From Planctomycetota bacterium (GTDB lineage Bacteria > Planctomycetota > MHYJ01 > JACQXL01 > JAVHLO01): a stretch of DNA of 6,488 nt. Under the pieces are notes generated by a model. It worked only from the letters and a program-made list of their open reading frames with translations. It ran no database searches and was not told the DNA's origin. The stretch lies in the NCBI GenBank assembly GCA_031082105.1, contig JAVHLO010000199.1, positions 1 to 6,488 of the forward strand, read 5' to 3'. Of the stretch, positions 1-5,663 are shown piece by piece (within the stretch, counting starts at the first letter, position 1; the number at the start of each line of letters is the position of its first letter). A program made the position numbers and the translations under genes.

Positions 1-27
1 CGAATTTCATGAATAGATCGGGTTAGG

Positions 28-897
28 TCAGTCGGCGCTCGGAACGCCCCTGTCCGCCGCGCACGATCGAACCCGCAGGCGCGCGACCATCACCAAGGGC
101 CCCTTCGCGACCAGCGCGAGGACGAACAGCATCGTGCTGACCATCGCGATCACGTGATTCGTCGGCCAGTCGTATTCCACCGCGCCGCACAGGCCGACCA
201 GCGTGGCGACCGCCGCGGAGAGCGCCGACAGCAGAAGGACGAGCCATAGCCGGTTGGCCAACAGCAGCCCCGTGGCGGGCGGAACAACGAGGAAACAGAA
301 GACGAGCAGCATGCCGCCGATCGTCGACGCCGCCGATACCGTCAGACCCAACGCGTAGAAGAAGAACAGCTCCCAGAAGACCACCCGGATGCCCAACACC
401 TTGGCCTCGTCCCGGTCCGCGAATGTGATCACTATGGGCCGCAGAAAGAGCAGCATCGCCGCCATCACCGGCAGCAAAATCACAAGAATCGTCTTCAGGT
501 CCGCCCCGGTGGTCAGGATCAGGTCGCCGTACAACCGCGCCCGCACATTGGCCAGCTCGAACCCGCCCTTCGCAACGACCAGGATACTCGCCGCGGAGGC
601 GACCACGAAGATGATCCCCAGTACCGCGTCGCGCGGCAACCGCTTCGTCTCGAACGGATACGCAAGGAGGGTGGCGGTCAGGAACGTGACGGCAACCGAC
701 GAGAGCAGCGGCGACACTTCCCACAAGAGCCCGAGCGCGACGCCCAATGCGGCCACCTGCGACAGCGCTGCGCCGATGAAGACCACCCGTTTCAGGATGA
801 CGAACACACCGAGAAACGAACACGCGACGGCCATGACCAGCCCCGCCCACAGCGCGCTGGGAAAGGCCGAGAAGACCGTATCAAGACTTTCAGGCAT
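28..897 (-). CDS. znuB: Zinc/manganese-type ABC transporter permease (ZnuB-like, ABC-3 family)
   Basis: Inner-membrane permease of a metal ABC importer, expected to pass Zn2+ (or a similar divalent ion) from the ZnuA-type binding protein into the cytoplasm using ATP hydrolysed by the adjacent ATPase. The 289-residue product is very hydrophobic, with about eight or nine membrane segments (roughly 14-36, 42-60, 62-82, 89-110, 132-152, 170-192, 194-213, 217-238, 246-266). Family marks are GAALSQVAALGVALG (43-57), the coupling-helix motif DRDEAKVLG (161-169) and GGMLLVFCFLVVPPATG (194-210). Length is usual for the family. The ATG lies one base after the znuC stop (TGATATG), and its Shine-Dalgarno GGAGGGG (905-911) is inside the end of znuC, so translation is probably coupled. 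The polar tail after about residue 272 looks unremarkable. Metal specificity (Zn versus Mn or Fe) is inferred from neighbours. Confidence 0.93.
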   Translation of the reverse strand: MPESLDTVFSAFPSALWAGLVMAVACSFLGVFVILKRVVFIGAALSQVAALGVALGLLWEVSPLLSSVAVTFLTATLLAYPFETKRLPRDAVLGIIFVVASAASILVVAKGGFELANVRARLYGDLILTTGADLKTILVILLPVMAAMLLFLRPIVITFADRDEAKVLGIRVVFWELFFFYALGLTVSAASTIGGMLLVFCFLVVPPATGLLLANRLWLVLLLSALSAAVATLVGLCGAVEYDWPTNHVIAMVSTMLFVLALVAKGPLVMVARLRVRSCAADRGVPSAD

Positions 898-898
898 A

Positions 899-1561
899 TC
901 AAATCCCCTCCAGCACGACCTTGCCGTGATCGACGAGCGCGCGATGACGCAGCTCGCCGGCGCCCGAGAGGTCGGTCAGGCCGTGCGACGCCATCAGCAC
1001 GGTCTTGCCCTTCTCGGAACAGAGCATGCGGAAGTGGCCGAACACTTCCCTCTCGGATTTCTCATCGAGTTCGGACGTCGGCTCGTCCATCACCAGCACC
1101 TCGGCGCCGCTGACGAGCGCGCGCGCGATGAGCGCCTTCTGTTTCATGCCGCCCGAGAGCTCGCGGTAGTTCTTGCTCGCGTGCGGCAGCAGACCGACGA
1201 GTTCCAGCGCCGCGGAGACCGCCGCCTTGTCCTCCCTGGACTGGAGCCGCCACCAGCTCAACCGCGGGTAGAGCCCCATCGCCGCCACCTGGCGCGTCGT
1301 CAGCGGATACAGCGGGTCTATGGCCTTCTGCTGCGACACGCAGCCCGGCGGGGATTGGTGGAACGGTGTTTCGAGCGCGCCCGAGAGCGGCTTCAGCAGA
1401 CCCAGGATCGTGCGCAGGAATGTGGTCTTCCCCGCGCCATTGGGTCCGATGAAGGGCAGCAATATCCCTCGCGGGATGTCGAGCGTGACGTCGTGGAGTA
1501 CGATTTCGCGGCCGTACCCGGCGCAGAGGTTGCGGCAGCGAACGACAAAATCATCTGCCAT
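899..1561 (-). CDS. znuC: Metal ABC transporter ATP-binding protein (ZnuC-like)
   Basis: Cytoplasmic ATPase that powers the metal importer with the ZnuB-like permease. All ABC motifs are present in the 220-residue product: Walker A GPNGAGKTT (39-47), Q-loop with Gln77/78 in SQQKAIDPLYP, signature LSGGMKQ (135-141), Walker B VLVMDEP (155-161), the following SELD D-loop, and the switch histidine His193 in ASHGL. The SQQ...D-P-L-Y/F-P stretch after Walker A is typical of the Zn/Mn importer ATPases. The protein is shorter than E. coli ZnuC (about 250 residues) and ends soon after the core fold, with no His-rich tail. The start is supported by GGAGG at 1568-1572, six bases upstream. The 167-base gap to znuA contains an inverted-repeat element, so this gene may be expressed at a different level from znuA. 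Confidence 0.95.
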   Translation of the reverse strand: MADDFVVRCRNLCAGYGREIVLHDVTLDIPRGILLPFIGPNGAGKTTFLRTILGLLKPLSGALETPFHQSPPGCVSQQKAIDPLYPLTTRQVAAMGLYPRLSWWRLQSREDKAAVSAALELVGLLPHASKNYRELSGGMKQKALIARALVSGAEVLVMDEPTSELDEKSEREVFGHFRMLCSEKGKTVLMASHGLTDLSGAGELRHRALVDHGKVVLEGI

Positions 1562-1599
1562 GACAGGCCTCCGAGAAACGACGACAGCATGTCAAGTTC

Positions 1600-1706
1600 G
1601 TAGTAAGCGACGAAGGCCGCAGCCGGAGTCGCGTCATTCCGAAATCCGCAATCGCAAATCCGAAATCGAAACGACGGCACTCCGCTGCGGCTGCGTGCCT
1701 TACTAC
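1600..1706. repeat. 107-base inverted-repeat (MITE/REP-like) element between znuA and znuC
   Basis: The element begins with GTAGTAAG (1600-1607) and ends with its exact complement CTTACTAC (1699-1706). Inside, both arms carry imperfectly matching GC-rich sequence: left CCGCAGCCGGAG (1617-1628), right arm on the opposite strand GCAGCCGCAGCGGAG. The centre (about 1638-1670) is a degenerate AT-rich run built from AATCCGAAATC/AATCGC-like units. I recall such units as common intergenic boilerplate in planctomycete-like genomes, which I cannot verify here. The whole can fold into one long imperfect hairpin in RNA. It occupies most of the 167-base znuA-znuC gap. It has no coding signal; frames reading through it give low-complexity peptides. 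Confidence 0.75.
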
Positions 1707-1728
1707 AAACGTTCGCGAATGGTGCCGA

Positions 1729-2670
1729 CTAGTCGGCTTCCTGATCCCCTGACGCCTGCTGTTCGAGCGCCGAACAGACCGCGTTGACCACGTTCTCGAT
1801 GACATCGACGTACGTCTTCGCGCCTTCGTCGCCGCCCACGGAGTTCGCGCAGACAAGCACCTTCACGCCCGTCTTCTCCGCAACGAAGTCCGCGGCCTTG
1901 CGGCTGTAGAACGGCTCCATCAGGAGGACGCCGAGCTTCCCGCCCTGGACGGTTTCGCAGACCTTCGCGAGATGGGAGGGGCTGGGCGGTATACCCGGCT
2001 TGGGTTCCAGCTCGCATGCCACGTCCAGTCCGAAACAGTCGCAGAAGTAGATCCAGCTCCTGTGGTACGTGACGATGCGCGTGCCCTTGAAGGCCGCAAG
2101 ACGCCGCTCCCATTCCTCGATCTTCGCGGTCAGCTTCTTCTTGAATTCGGCCAGGTTCGCCTTGAAGTACTCCTTGTCGTCGGGCGCGATGACCGCGAGC
2201 CGCTTCGCGATGAGCTCCGCGATCGCGAGTCCGTTCTTCGGGTCCAGCCAGTAGTGCGGATTGCCGTACGGGTGGACGTCGCCCATCGAGCCGTCAATCT
2301 TGCCCTGGGGTATTTCCAGCTTGGTGACACAGACGGAGGCGTCGAGGTAGCCGTCTGTCCCGAACCTGATCCCGGAGTTCCTCGAGGCGTCGATGAGCGA
2401 TAGCGCCCACTGGTCCAACCCCATCCCCAGCAGAATGAAGAGCCGGGCCTTCCTGACCTTGATCACCATCGATGGGCGTATCTCGAAGTCGTGCGGGTCG
2501 TGGCTGCCGTCGCACAGGCCAATCACCTCCACCCTGTCGTTGCCGATCTCGGACACGATGTTCGCGAGATCGGAAGTCGTCGTGACGACCGCGGTCTTGT
2601 CCATCGCGAAGCCCGTCGTGGACGCAAGGAGGACGAGCATCGCGCAGAAAAACGCATACAGGAGTTTCAT
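1729..2670 (-). CDS. znuA: Periplasmic zinc-binding protein of ABC transporter (ZnuA-like)
   Basis: Periplasmic solute-binding protein that captures Zn2+ and delivers it to the ZnuB/ZnuC complex. The 313-residue product starts with a type I signal peptide (hydrophobic residues 3-19, likely cleavage after FA at 22; no lipobox cysteine). Likely metal ligands match the cluster A-I (ZnuA/TroA) pattern: His60 in SHDPHDFE, His139 in NPHYWLDP and His203 in TYHRSW, with an acidic fourth candidate at Asp281/Glu282 (VGGDEGAK). Histidine rather than glutamate at the third site favours zinc over manganese. LEPKPGIPPSPSHL (221-234) is a conserved-looking segment of this family. The acidic His-rich loop of enterobacterial ZnuA is missing. 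The start follows the porin stop by 7 bases, and GGAG (2681-2684) lies inside the end of the porin gene, implying coupling. The terminal stop is TAG at 1729-1731. Confidence 0.93.
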   Translation of the reverse strand: MKLLYAFFCAMLVLLASTTGFAMDKTAVVTTTSDLANIVSEIGNDRVEVIGLCDGSHDPHDFEIRPSMVIKVRKARLFILLGMGLDQWALSLIDASRNSGIRFGTDGYLDASVCVTKLEIPQGKIDGSMGDVHPYGNPHYWLDPKNGLAIAELIAKRLAVIAPDDKEYFKANLAEFKKKLTAKIEEWERRLAAFKGTRIVTYHRSWIYFCDCFGLDVACELEPKPGIPPSPSHLAKVCETVQGGKLGVLLMEPFYSRKAADFVAEKTGVKVLVCANSVGGDEGAKTYVDVIENVVNAVCSALEQQASGDQEAD

Positions 2671-2677
2671 CGGCGCA

Positions 2678-3979
2678 TCACTCCAACGGATGACTGTGGG
2701 GCCCGATTCCGAACACGAACTGCAGCAGGACCGAATTCTCCTTGTCGTCGAAGTCGTACGTGTACTGCAGCCTGAGTTTGGAACACTCAGTCAGATTCCA
2801 CGTAAGGATCGGGCTTATCGAGGAGAGGTCGTCCTTGTCCGGCTCGACCGGGAAAGGCTTCTGCACGTAGTCGTACCGCAGCCCGACGTCCCAGGTCTTG
2901 TCGAACCGGTAGTTTATAAGGCTGTAGAGGCCGAACCGGTCGAGTTCGGTGATCGACCCGGTGTAGGCGGCGGGGTCCGGATCGATATCCGCGCCGCTTG
3001 GCACCCTGCGATCGAGCCAGAAGAACTCGTTCTGGAATATGAGCCGGTGGTAGCCTTCACCGATGTGGCGGTACGTGAGGTCGGCACAGACGAGCTGCAT
3101 CCTGTCCGTGTGATGCTCGAAGTGCGAGCCGTAGCCGGACAGTCCGCTGACACCAATCTCGAGTTCGTCATCGTCGCTGAGCGCGAAGGACGACCACAGC
3201 CTCGTCGTGTAGCATTCATCGGAAGGCGCGTAGGTGAGGGCCTCTTCCTCTTCTCCGTCATCGTGGTGATGCGCGGCGTCCACGTGCCAAGCGCCGACTT
3301 CCCATTGCAGGAAGAACGGCAGCGGCGTCAACCAGGCCAGGTTCACGCCGTTGCCGGACGGGCCGTGGCCTTCGTCGCCAAGGAATTCCCTGGACACCAG
3401 CGGCGAATCCGCGAAATGCCTGTGGTGGCCGTGCACTGCGTTCGCCTTGCCGAGCGGAAGCAGCCTTCTGCCGGCGTTCAACGTGAACGCGTCGAGCAGG
3501 CTCATGAACGTAGCATACCCTTCGCACACCCCGTAGTGGTAGTCGCCGTCCTCGTGTCTGTGCGCGTGCAGAATGACATCGCCGCGGATATCCGGATGGA
3601 GGAACCCTTGTAGGGCGACCTCGGCCTCGGAAAAAAGCACCTTGTTCCGGTTCTCGGCGTCGTGGCTATCGGAGAACTTCCCGACGATGTTCCCGATGAC
3701 ACTGAGGTCGGGTATGTCGGGCGTCTCCTTTTTCATGCCCGGCAGCGGCGTGGGCGAAGCCGCTTCCACGACAGACGCCGTGGGTACTGTTGTCTTCAGC
3801 TCCTTGAGTTGTCTTTCCAGTTCTCCGATCCTGTGCTCGTAGGCCATCTTCATGGCGTCCATGTCTGCCCGCAACTGTTCAATCTGTTGCTCCAACGCGG
3901 AGTCGTCGTCGGAACGCGCGGCAAGCTGGAGACCGAACACCAGCAGAATGGCTGCACAGGGAGCGATTTTGACAGCCAT
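2678..3979 (-). CDS. His-rich outer-membrane porin with N-terminal coiled coil, zinc-uptake associated
   Basis: Predicted outer-membrane beta-barrel of 433 residues, probably the outer-membrane entry route for the metal carried by ZnuABC. In order: signal peptide (1 to about 20, hydrophobic AAILLVFGLQLA), a heptad-rich coiled coil (about 27-62, LEQQIEQLRADM...IGELERQLKELK), a Pro/Thr linker (65-90), then alternating aromatic/hydrophobic strands to the C-terminus. There are 23 histidines, clustered in likely loops: HAHRHED (138-144), HGHHRH (183-188), AHHHDDGEEEE (236-246) and HFEHHTD (286-292), plus a C-terminal GPHSHPLE. Such His/acid loops suggest zinc binding. I could not assign it to a named porin; it recalls 'zinc-regulated porin' annotations next to znu genes. 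The frame stays open 45 codons further upstream, but the strong Shine-Dalgarno and the signal peptide fix the start at 3979. No clear Zur box or sigma70 promoter was found in the 141 bases upstream. Confidence 0.8.
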   Translation of the reverse strand: MAVKIAPCAAILLVFGLQLAARSDDDSALEQQIEQLRADMDAMKMAYEHRIGELERQLKELKTTVPTASVVEAASPTPLPGMKKETPDIPDLSVIGNIVGKFSDSHDAENRNKVLFSEAEVALQGFLHPDIRGDVILHAHRHEDGDYHYGVCEGYATFMSLLDAFTLNAGRRLLPLGKANAVHGHHRHFADSPLVSREFLGDEGHGPSGNGVNLAWLTPLPFFLQWEVGAWHVDAAHHHDDGEEEEALTYAPSDECYTTRLWSSFALSDDDELEIGVSGLSGYGSHFEHHTDRMQLVCADLTYRHIGEGYHRLIFQNEFFWLDRRVPSGADIDPDPAAYTGSITELDRFGLYSLINYRFDKTWDVGLRYDYVQKPFPVEPDKDDLSSISPILTWNLTECSKLRLQYTYDFDDKENSVLLQFVFGIGPHSHPLE

Positions 3980-3985
3980 GATTGT

Positions 3986-3992
3986 CCTCCTT
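3986..3992 (-). promoter_or_regulatory. Strong ribosome-binding site of the porin gene
   Basis: AAGGAGG on the minus strand, six bases before the ATG at 3979-3977. A full anti-16S match at ideal spacing decides this start over the in-frame ATG 45 codons upstream, whose extra residues do not resemble a signal peptide continuation. Confidence 0.85.
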
Positions 3993-4120
3993 AGATGGAA
4001 TCGCAAATCCTGCAGATAGCGGAAGCAAGATCGGACTCGAAGCGCAAGGTGGATCGCATGCGCCGATGAAACGCAACAGACGCAACTGATCGCTTTCACG
4101 ATCGACATGTCCATCGGCCG

Positions 4121-4501
4121 CTACTTTCCACAGTCGCTTCCGTGTCCGTGCCCTGCGCAGGCGTCTTGAGGCGTCAGTTCGACAAGCGCTCCAACCTTCA
4201 ACGCGGCGACATTATCGCCGACGGTGCCGTTCGTGGACCGATAGACCTTGATGCCCGCGGCTGCGAGACCTGAGATGGCTCCTCTTCCTATGCCGCCGAC
4301 AATCACAGCCTCGACCGATTCACCGTCCAGAGTAGACATGGGACTGCATGTTCCATGTGCATGGTGTTGATCCATGTTCGCCAGGGACTTTGTTTGGCCG
4401 GTCTCTGTATCGTGAATAATGAAATACGGCGCGGAACCGAAGTGTCCGTAGGCAACGCTGTCGATCCCGAGATCATCCTGAGTCGGCACACATATCTTCA
4501 T
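4121..4501 (-). CDS. NifB/NifX-type (dinitrogenase iron-molybdenum cofactor family) protein with His/Cys tail
   Basis: Small cytoplasmic protein of 126 residues matching the NifX/NifB-C-terminal/NafY fold (Nitro_FeMo-Co family). It starts MKICVPTQDD, then has the family HFGSAPYF segment (20-27), a His/Cys cluster HHAHGTC (46-52), the conserved VIVGGIGRGA (66-75) and AAGIKVY (81-87), and a Cys/His tail CAGHGHGSDC (115-124). Members outside nitrogen-fixing operons are common and are thought to bind Fe-S or other metal clusters; their role is mostly unknown. No nif gene is visible here. The adjacency to zinc-uptake genes and the His/Cys clusters suggest metal binding (inference). The start is backed by AAGGAG at 4511-4516, nine bases upstream. 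The porin gene follows after 141 bases, so it could be a separate unit. Confidence 0.88.
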   Translation of the reverse strand: MKICVPTQDDLGIDSVAYGHFGSAPYFIIHDTETGQTKSLANMDQHHAHGTCSPMSTLDGESVEAVIVGGIGRGAISGLAAAGIKVYRSTNGTVGDNVAALKVGALVELTPQDACAGHGHGSDCGK

Positions 4502-4898
4502 GGCTATTCACTCCTTGTTTGAGACAAATGATTTGGGAAACACTGTTGTCCATACTATCCGATCTTCCTTGGCCGCGAGCCTGCAGGGAGCAACCCGAGA
4601 AGGACATTCGACTCTGGGAGGTCCGATGGGTGTTCTCGCGCGCTTGCGTGTCTACGCCGAGTACGGCGACGGCCGCGCGAGGCAACCGCTGCAAACAGGT
4701 GCGAAGGCGCCTCACGAGGTCCCTTGGCCGCGGGATGCCGCTGCCTGCGTTGCTCGGCTTGAATGAACTGACGACGAAGGGAAGCGTGAGACCGCCATCC
4801 GTAAAAATGCGGCCTGCGGCTATCTGTGGAGACGGCCTGCGTCTTCGCTCCCCGTCAAGACCGGGTTCCGCTTTGCGGTAGAACCCTGCATCGGGGAG
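4502..4898. other. 397-base intergenic region without a convincing gene
   Basis: Both strands have open frames here, but none has a good Shine-Dalgarno, family-like sequence or natural codon pattern. What can be seen: a nested stem-loop right after the 4899 stop (4848-4898); a small stem AGACG-GCCTG-CGTCT (4830-4844); a direct repeat CGGCCTGCG (4810-4818 and 4833-4841); an 11-base direct repeat CCTTGGCCGCG (4567-4577 and 4722-4732); and a run of five T on the minus strand (4803-4807). It is the leader region for the NifX-like gene. Just upstream of that gene the sequence becomes AT-richer, but I see no pair of -35/-10 boxes at good spacing. Confidence 0.6.
4848..4898 (-). other. Nested stem-loop immediately after the Cys/His gene stop codon
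   Basis: Outer stem CTCCCCG (4848-4854) pairs with CGGGGAG (4892-4898), 7 bp. The inner stem GGGTT-CCGC (4863-4871) pairs with GCGG-AACCC (4875-4886), with a TAG bulge and a TTT triloop. It abuts the TAA stop of the 4899-5336 gene. No U-run follows directly on the minus strand, so it is not a classic intrinsic terminator. It could protect the 3' end of the mRNA, be a leader structure for the NifX-like gene, or simply terminate with the nearby T5 (4803-4807). Confidence 0.55.
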
Positions 4899-5336
4899 TT
4901 AGGCTGAGGGAGGCGCGCGGGAAGGCGGAATCCGAAGGGCGAGGTGTTGTGCCCGAAATTGCAGATCGCCGGACACAACGTCAAGGCATGCCGGTTCCGA
5001 CGCAATATCTCCGCGTGACTCCCGGACGGCCGGCCCGTAAAGGTCGCAGACCGCAAGGCAGATGCTGCAATCATGCTCCTGCGATGAGTGGGTGTGGTGC
5101 GTGTGTCTCGGGTTGGAACAAGGATGCTCGGCTTTGCACATCGCTTCCAGGGACGCACATGCGCAGCTGCCCTCGAGAGCGCACGCTTCGCACGGCACGT
5201 GTTCATCGTGAGAATCCCCAGATACATGCGCCAAGCCGAACATGAGCGGCAGCACATACGCGGCAAGGGCCGCCCACGTCAGGAAGAGGTCCCGCCTGTC
5301 AATGCCGGATCCGGTTGTCGTGCGGTCACTGTCCAT
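4899..5336 (-). CDS. Cys/His-rich single-membrane-span protein, DUF2946-like
   Basis: A 145-residue product with a hydrophobic segment at about 17-37 (LFLTWAALAAYVLPLMFGLA), acting as signal peptide or anchor, followed by a metal-ligand-rich stretch. It contains His37/43/46, CEAC (49-52), CAC (58-60), Cys67, His71, Cys73, a HTHHTH run (78-83) and HDCSICLAVC (88-97). The end is Pro/Arg-rich (IPPSRAPPS). The CxxC/His spacing, the hydrophobic N-terminus and the R-A-P-P tail recall the DUF2946 family, often found beside copper or other metal genes, but the match is from memory and loose. It likely binds metal at the periplasmic face. The frame is open far upstream, but the near-consensus promoter at 5347-5375 makes the ATG at 5336 the first usable start. 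No Shine-Dalgarno precedes it, so translation is probably near-leaderless. Transcription may continue to the NifX-like gene 397 bases on. Confidence 0.68.
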   Translation of the reverse strand: MDSDRTTTGSGIDRRDLFLTWAALAAYVLPLMFGLAHVSGDSHDEHVPCEACALEGSCACASLEAMCKAEHPCSNPRHTHHTHSSQEHDCSICLAVCDLYGPAVRESRGDIASEPACLDVVSGDLQFRAQHLALRIPPSRAPPSA

Positions 5337-5340
5337 AATG

Positions 5341-5361
5341 GCATGGAGTATATCACCATGC
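5341..5361. promoter_or_regulatory. 21-base dyad (putative operator) over the -10 box
   Basis: Six-base arms GCATGG (5341-5346) and CCATGC (5356-5361) are perfect inverted repeats around a nine-base AT-rich centre that contains the -10 hexamer of the minus-strand promoter. Size and position are typical of a dimeric repressor site that blocks RNA polymerase. I cannot match it to a known Zur, Fur, CsoR or ArsR consensus. Confidence 0.55.
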
Positions 5362-5375
5362 GTGGTCGCTGTCAA
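5347..5375 (-). promoter_or_regulatory. Sigma70-type promoter of the DUF2946-like gene
   Basis: On the minus strand, TTGACA (5375-5370), a 17-base spacer and TATACT (5352-5347): a perfect -35 and five of six bases of the -10 consensus. The predicted transcript start is about 5339-5341, only a few bases before the ATG at 5336, which implies an almost leaderless mRNA. Confidence 0.8.
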
Positions 5376-5454
5376 GCAGAATATTCCGGCCAATGCTTGA
5401 AGACGCATAGGGAACTGCGAGCGACTCGTTGACATGCGGTCCACGCGCGCGCGG

Positions 5455-5464
5455 GCCGGCCGGC
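5455..5464. promoter_or_regulatory. 10-base GC palindrome just upstream of the plus-strand promoter
   Basis: GCCGGCCGGC is a perfect palindrome ending four bases before the -35 box at 5469, within a longer CG-alternating run starting at 5444. It could be a regulator site, but such strings arise readily in GC-rich DNA. Confidence 0.25.
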
Positions 5465-5468
5465 GATC

Positions 5469-5497
5469 TTGACAGTCGCGGCCGTTTCTGCTACGAT
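5469..5497 (+). promoter_or_regulatory. Sigma70-type promoter for the DUF6125-type gene
   Basis: TTGACA (5469-5474), a 17-base spacer, then TACGAT (5492-5497): a perfect -35 and a -10 matching TATAAT at four of six positions. The predicted transcript start is near 5504, giving a leader of about 160 bases before the ATG at 5664. It is divergent from the minus-strand promoter at 5347-5375. Confidence 0.75.
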
Positions 5498-5512
5498 GCC
5501 GCAGCGCCAGGG

Positions 5513-5536
5513 ATGACAATGCGCGCCGCGGCATGA
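5513..5536 (+). CDS. Possible seven-codon leader ORF
   Basis: MTMRAAA then TGA, beginning about 10 bases after the predicted transcript start. Its stop overlaps the start of the next small ORF (ATGA at 5533-5536), an arrangement seen in coupled leader peptides. The upstream CAGGG is a weak ribosome-binding site. The call rests only on position and overlap. Confidence 0.2.
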   Translation: MTMRAAA

Positions 5537-5637
5537 ATCGGTCTTCTGAGGCGGCCACCATGCCTTGCACGCATGTGGCCTGTGGACATGTACTTGATCC
5601 ATGTACAGGCGAGTCGTCCACAGCCGTGACTGCCTGA
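5533..5637 (+). CDS. Possible 34-codon leader ORF with Cys/His motif
   Basis: The frame starts at ATG 5533 (second ATG at 5560) and ends with TGA at 5635-5637, 26 bases before the DUF6125-type start. The middle, PCTHVACGHVLDPC (11-24), holds three Cys and two His as C-x-H-x2-C-x-H-x4-C, which could bind a metal ion. There is no good Shine-Dalgarno, but its ATG overlaps the stop of the seven-codon frame. It lies wholly in the leader transcribed from 5469-5497 and spans the hairpin at 5578-5610. It may be a regulatory upstream ORF or chance. Confidence 0.3.
   Translation: MNRSSEAATMPCTHVACGHVLDPCTGESSTAVTA
5578..5610 (+). other. Bulged hairpin in the leader of the DUF6125-type gene
   Basis: GCCTGT (5578-5583) and ACATG (5586-5590) pair with CATGT (5600-5604) and ACAGGC (5605-5610): 11 pairs with a two-base GG bulge and a nine-base loop TACTTGATC. 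It is not followed by a T-run, so it is not a terminator. It lies within the possible Cys/His upstream ORF, 53 bases before the gene start. Confidence 0.5.
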
Positions 5638-5663
5638 CGCCGGGTCATGTGTGGAGACAAGCG

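Noticed and set aside
389..1603. Long plus-strand open frame (404 codons) across znuB and znuC
   Set aside because: It is the antisense shadow of two clear ABC genes; the product is Arg/Ala/Thr-rich low-complexity sequence without family motifs.
2393..3613. Long plus-strand open frame (406 codons) opposite porin and znuA
   Set aside because: It crosses two well-supported genes on the other strand and shows no domain; high GC makes such shadows common.
3980..4114. N-terminal extension of the porin to the upstream ATG at 4114
   Set aside because: The internal ATG at 3979 has a perfect Shine-Dalgarno and begins a normal signal peptide; the 45 extra residues do not.
3980..4120. Zur box or sigma70 promoter ahead of the porin
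   Set aside because: Only weak partial matches such as TTGCGC with poorly spaced CTATCT were seen; no AT-rich palindrome resembling a known Zur site.
4570..4585. Sigma54-like site TGGC-N8-TGCA on the plus strand
   Set aside because: Spacing fits but the intervening consensus bases do not, and no plus-strand gene follows for about 1 kb.
4473..4715. 80-codon minus-strand frame upstream of the NifX-like gene
   Set aside because: It overlaps the NifX-like start, has no ribosome-binding site and has an unnatural composition.
4855..4891. tRNA-like or cobalamin-riboswitch-like element
   Set aside because: The stem-loop lacks a T-arm GGTTCGA-type loop, an acceptor stem with CCA, and any B12-box.
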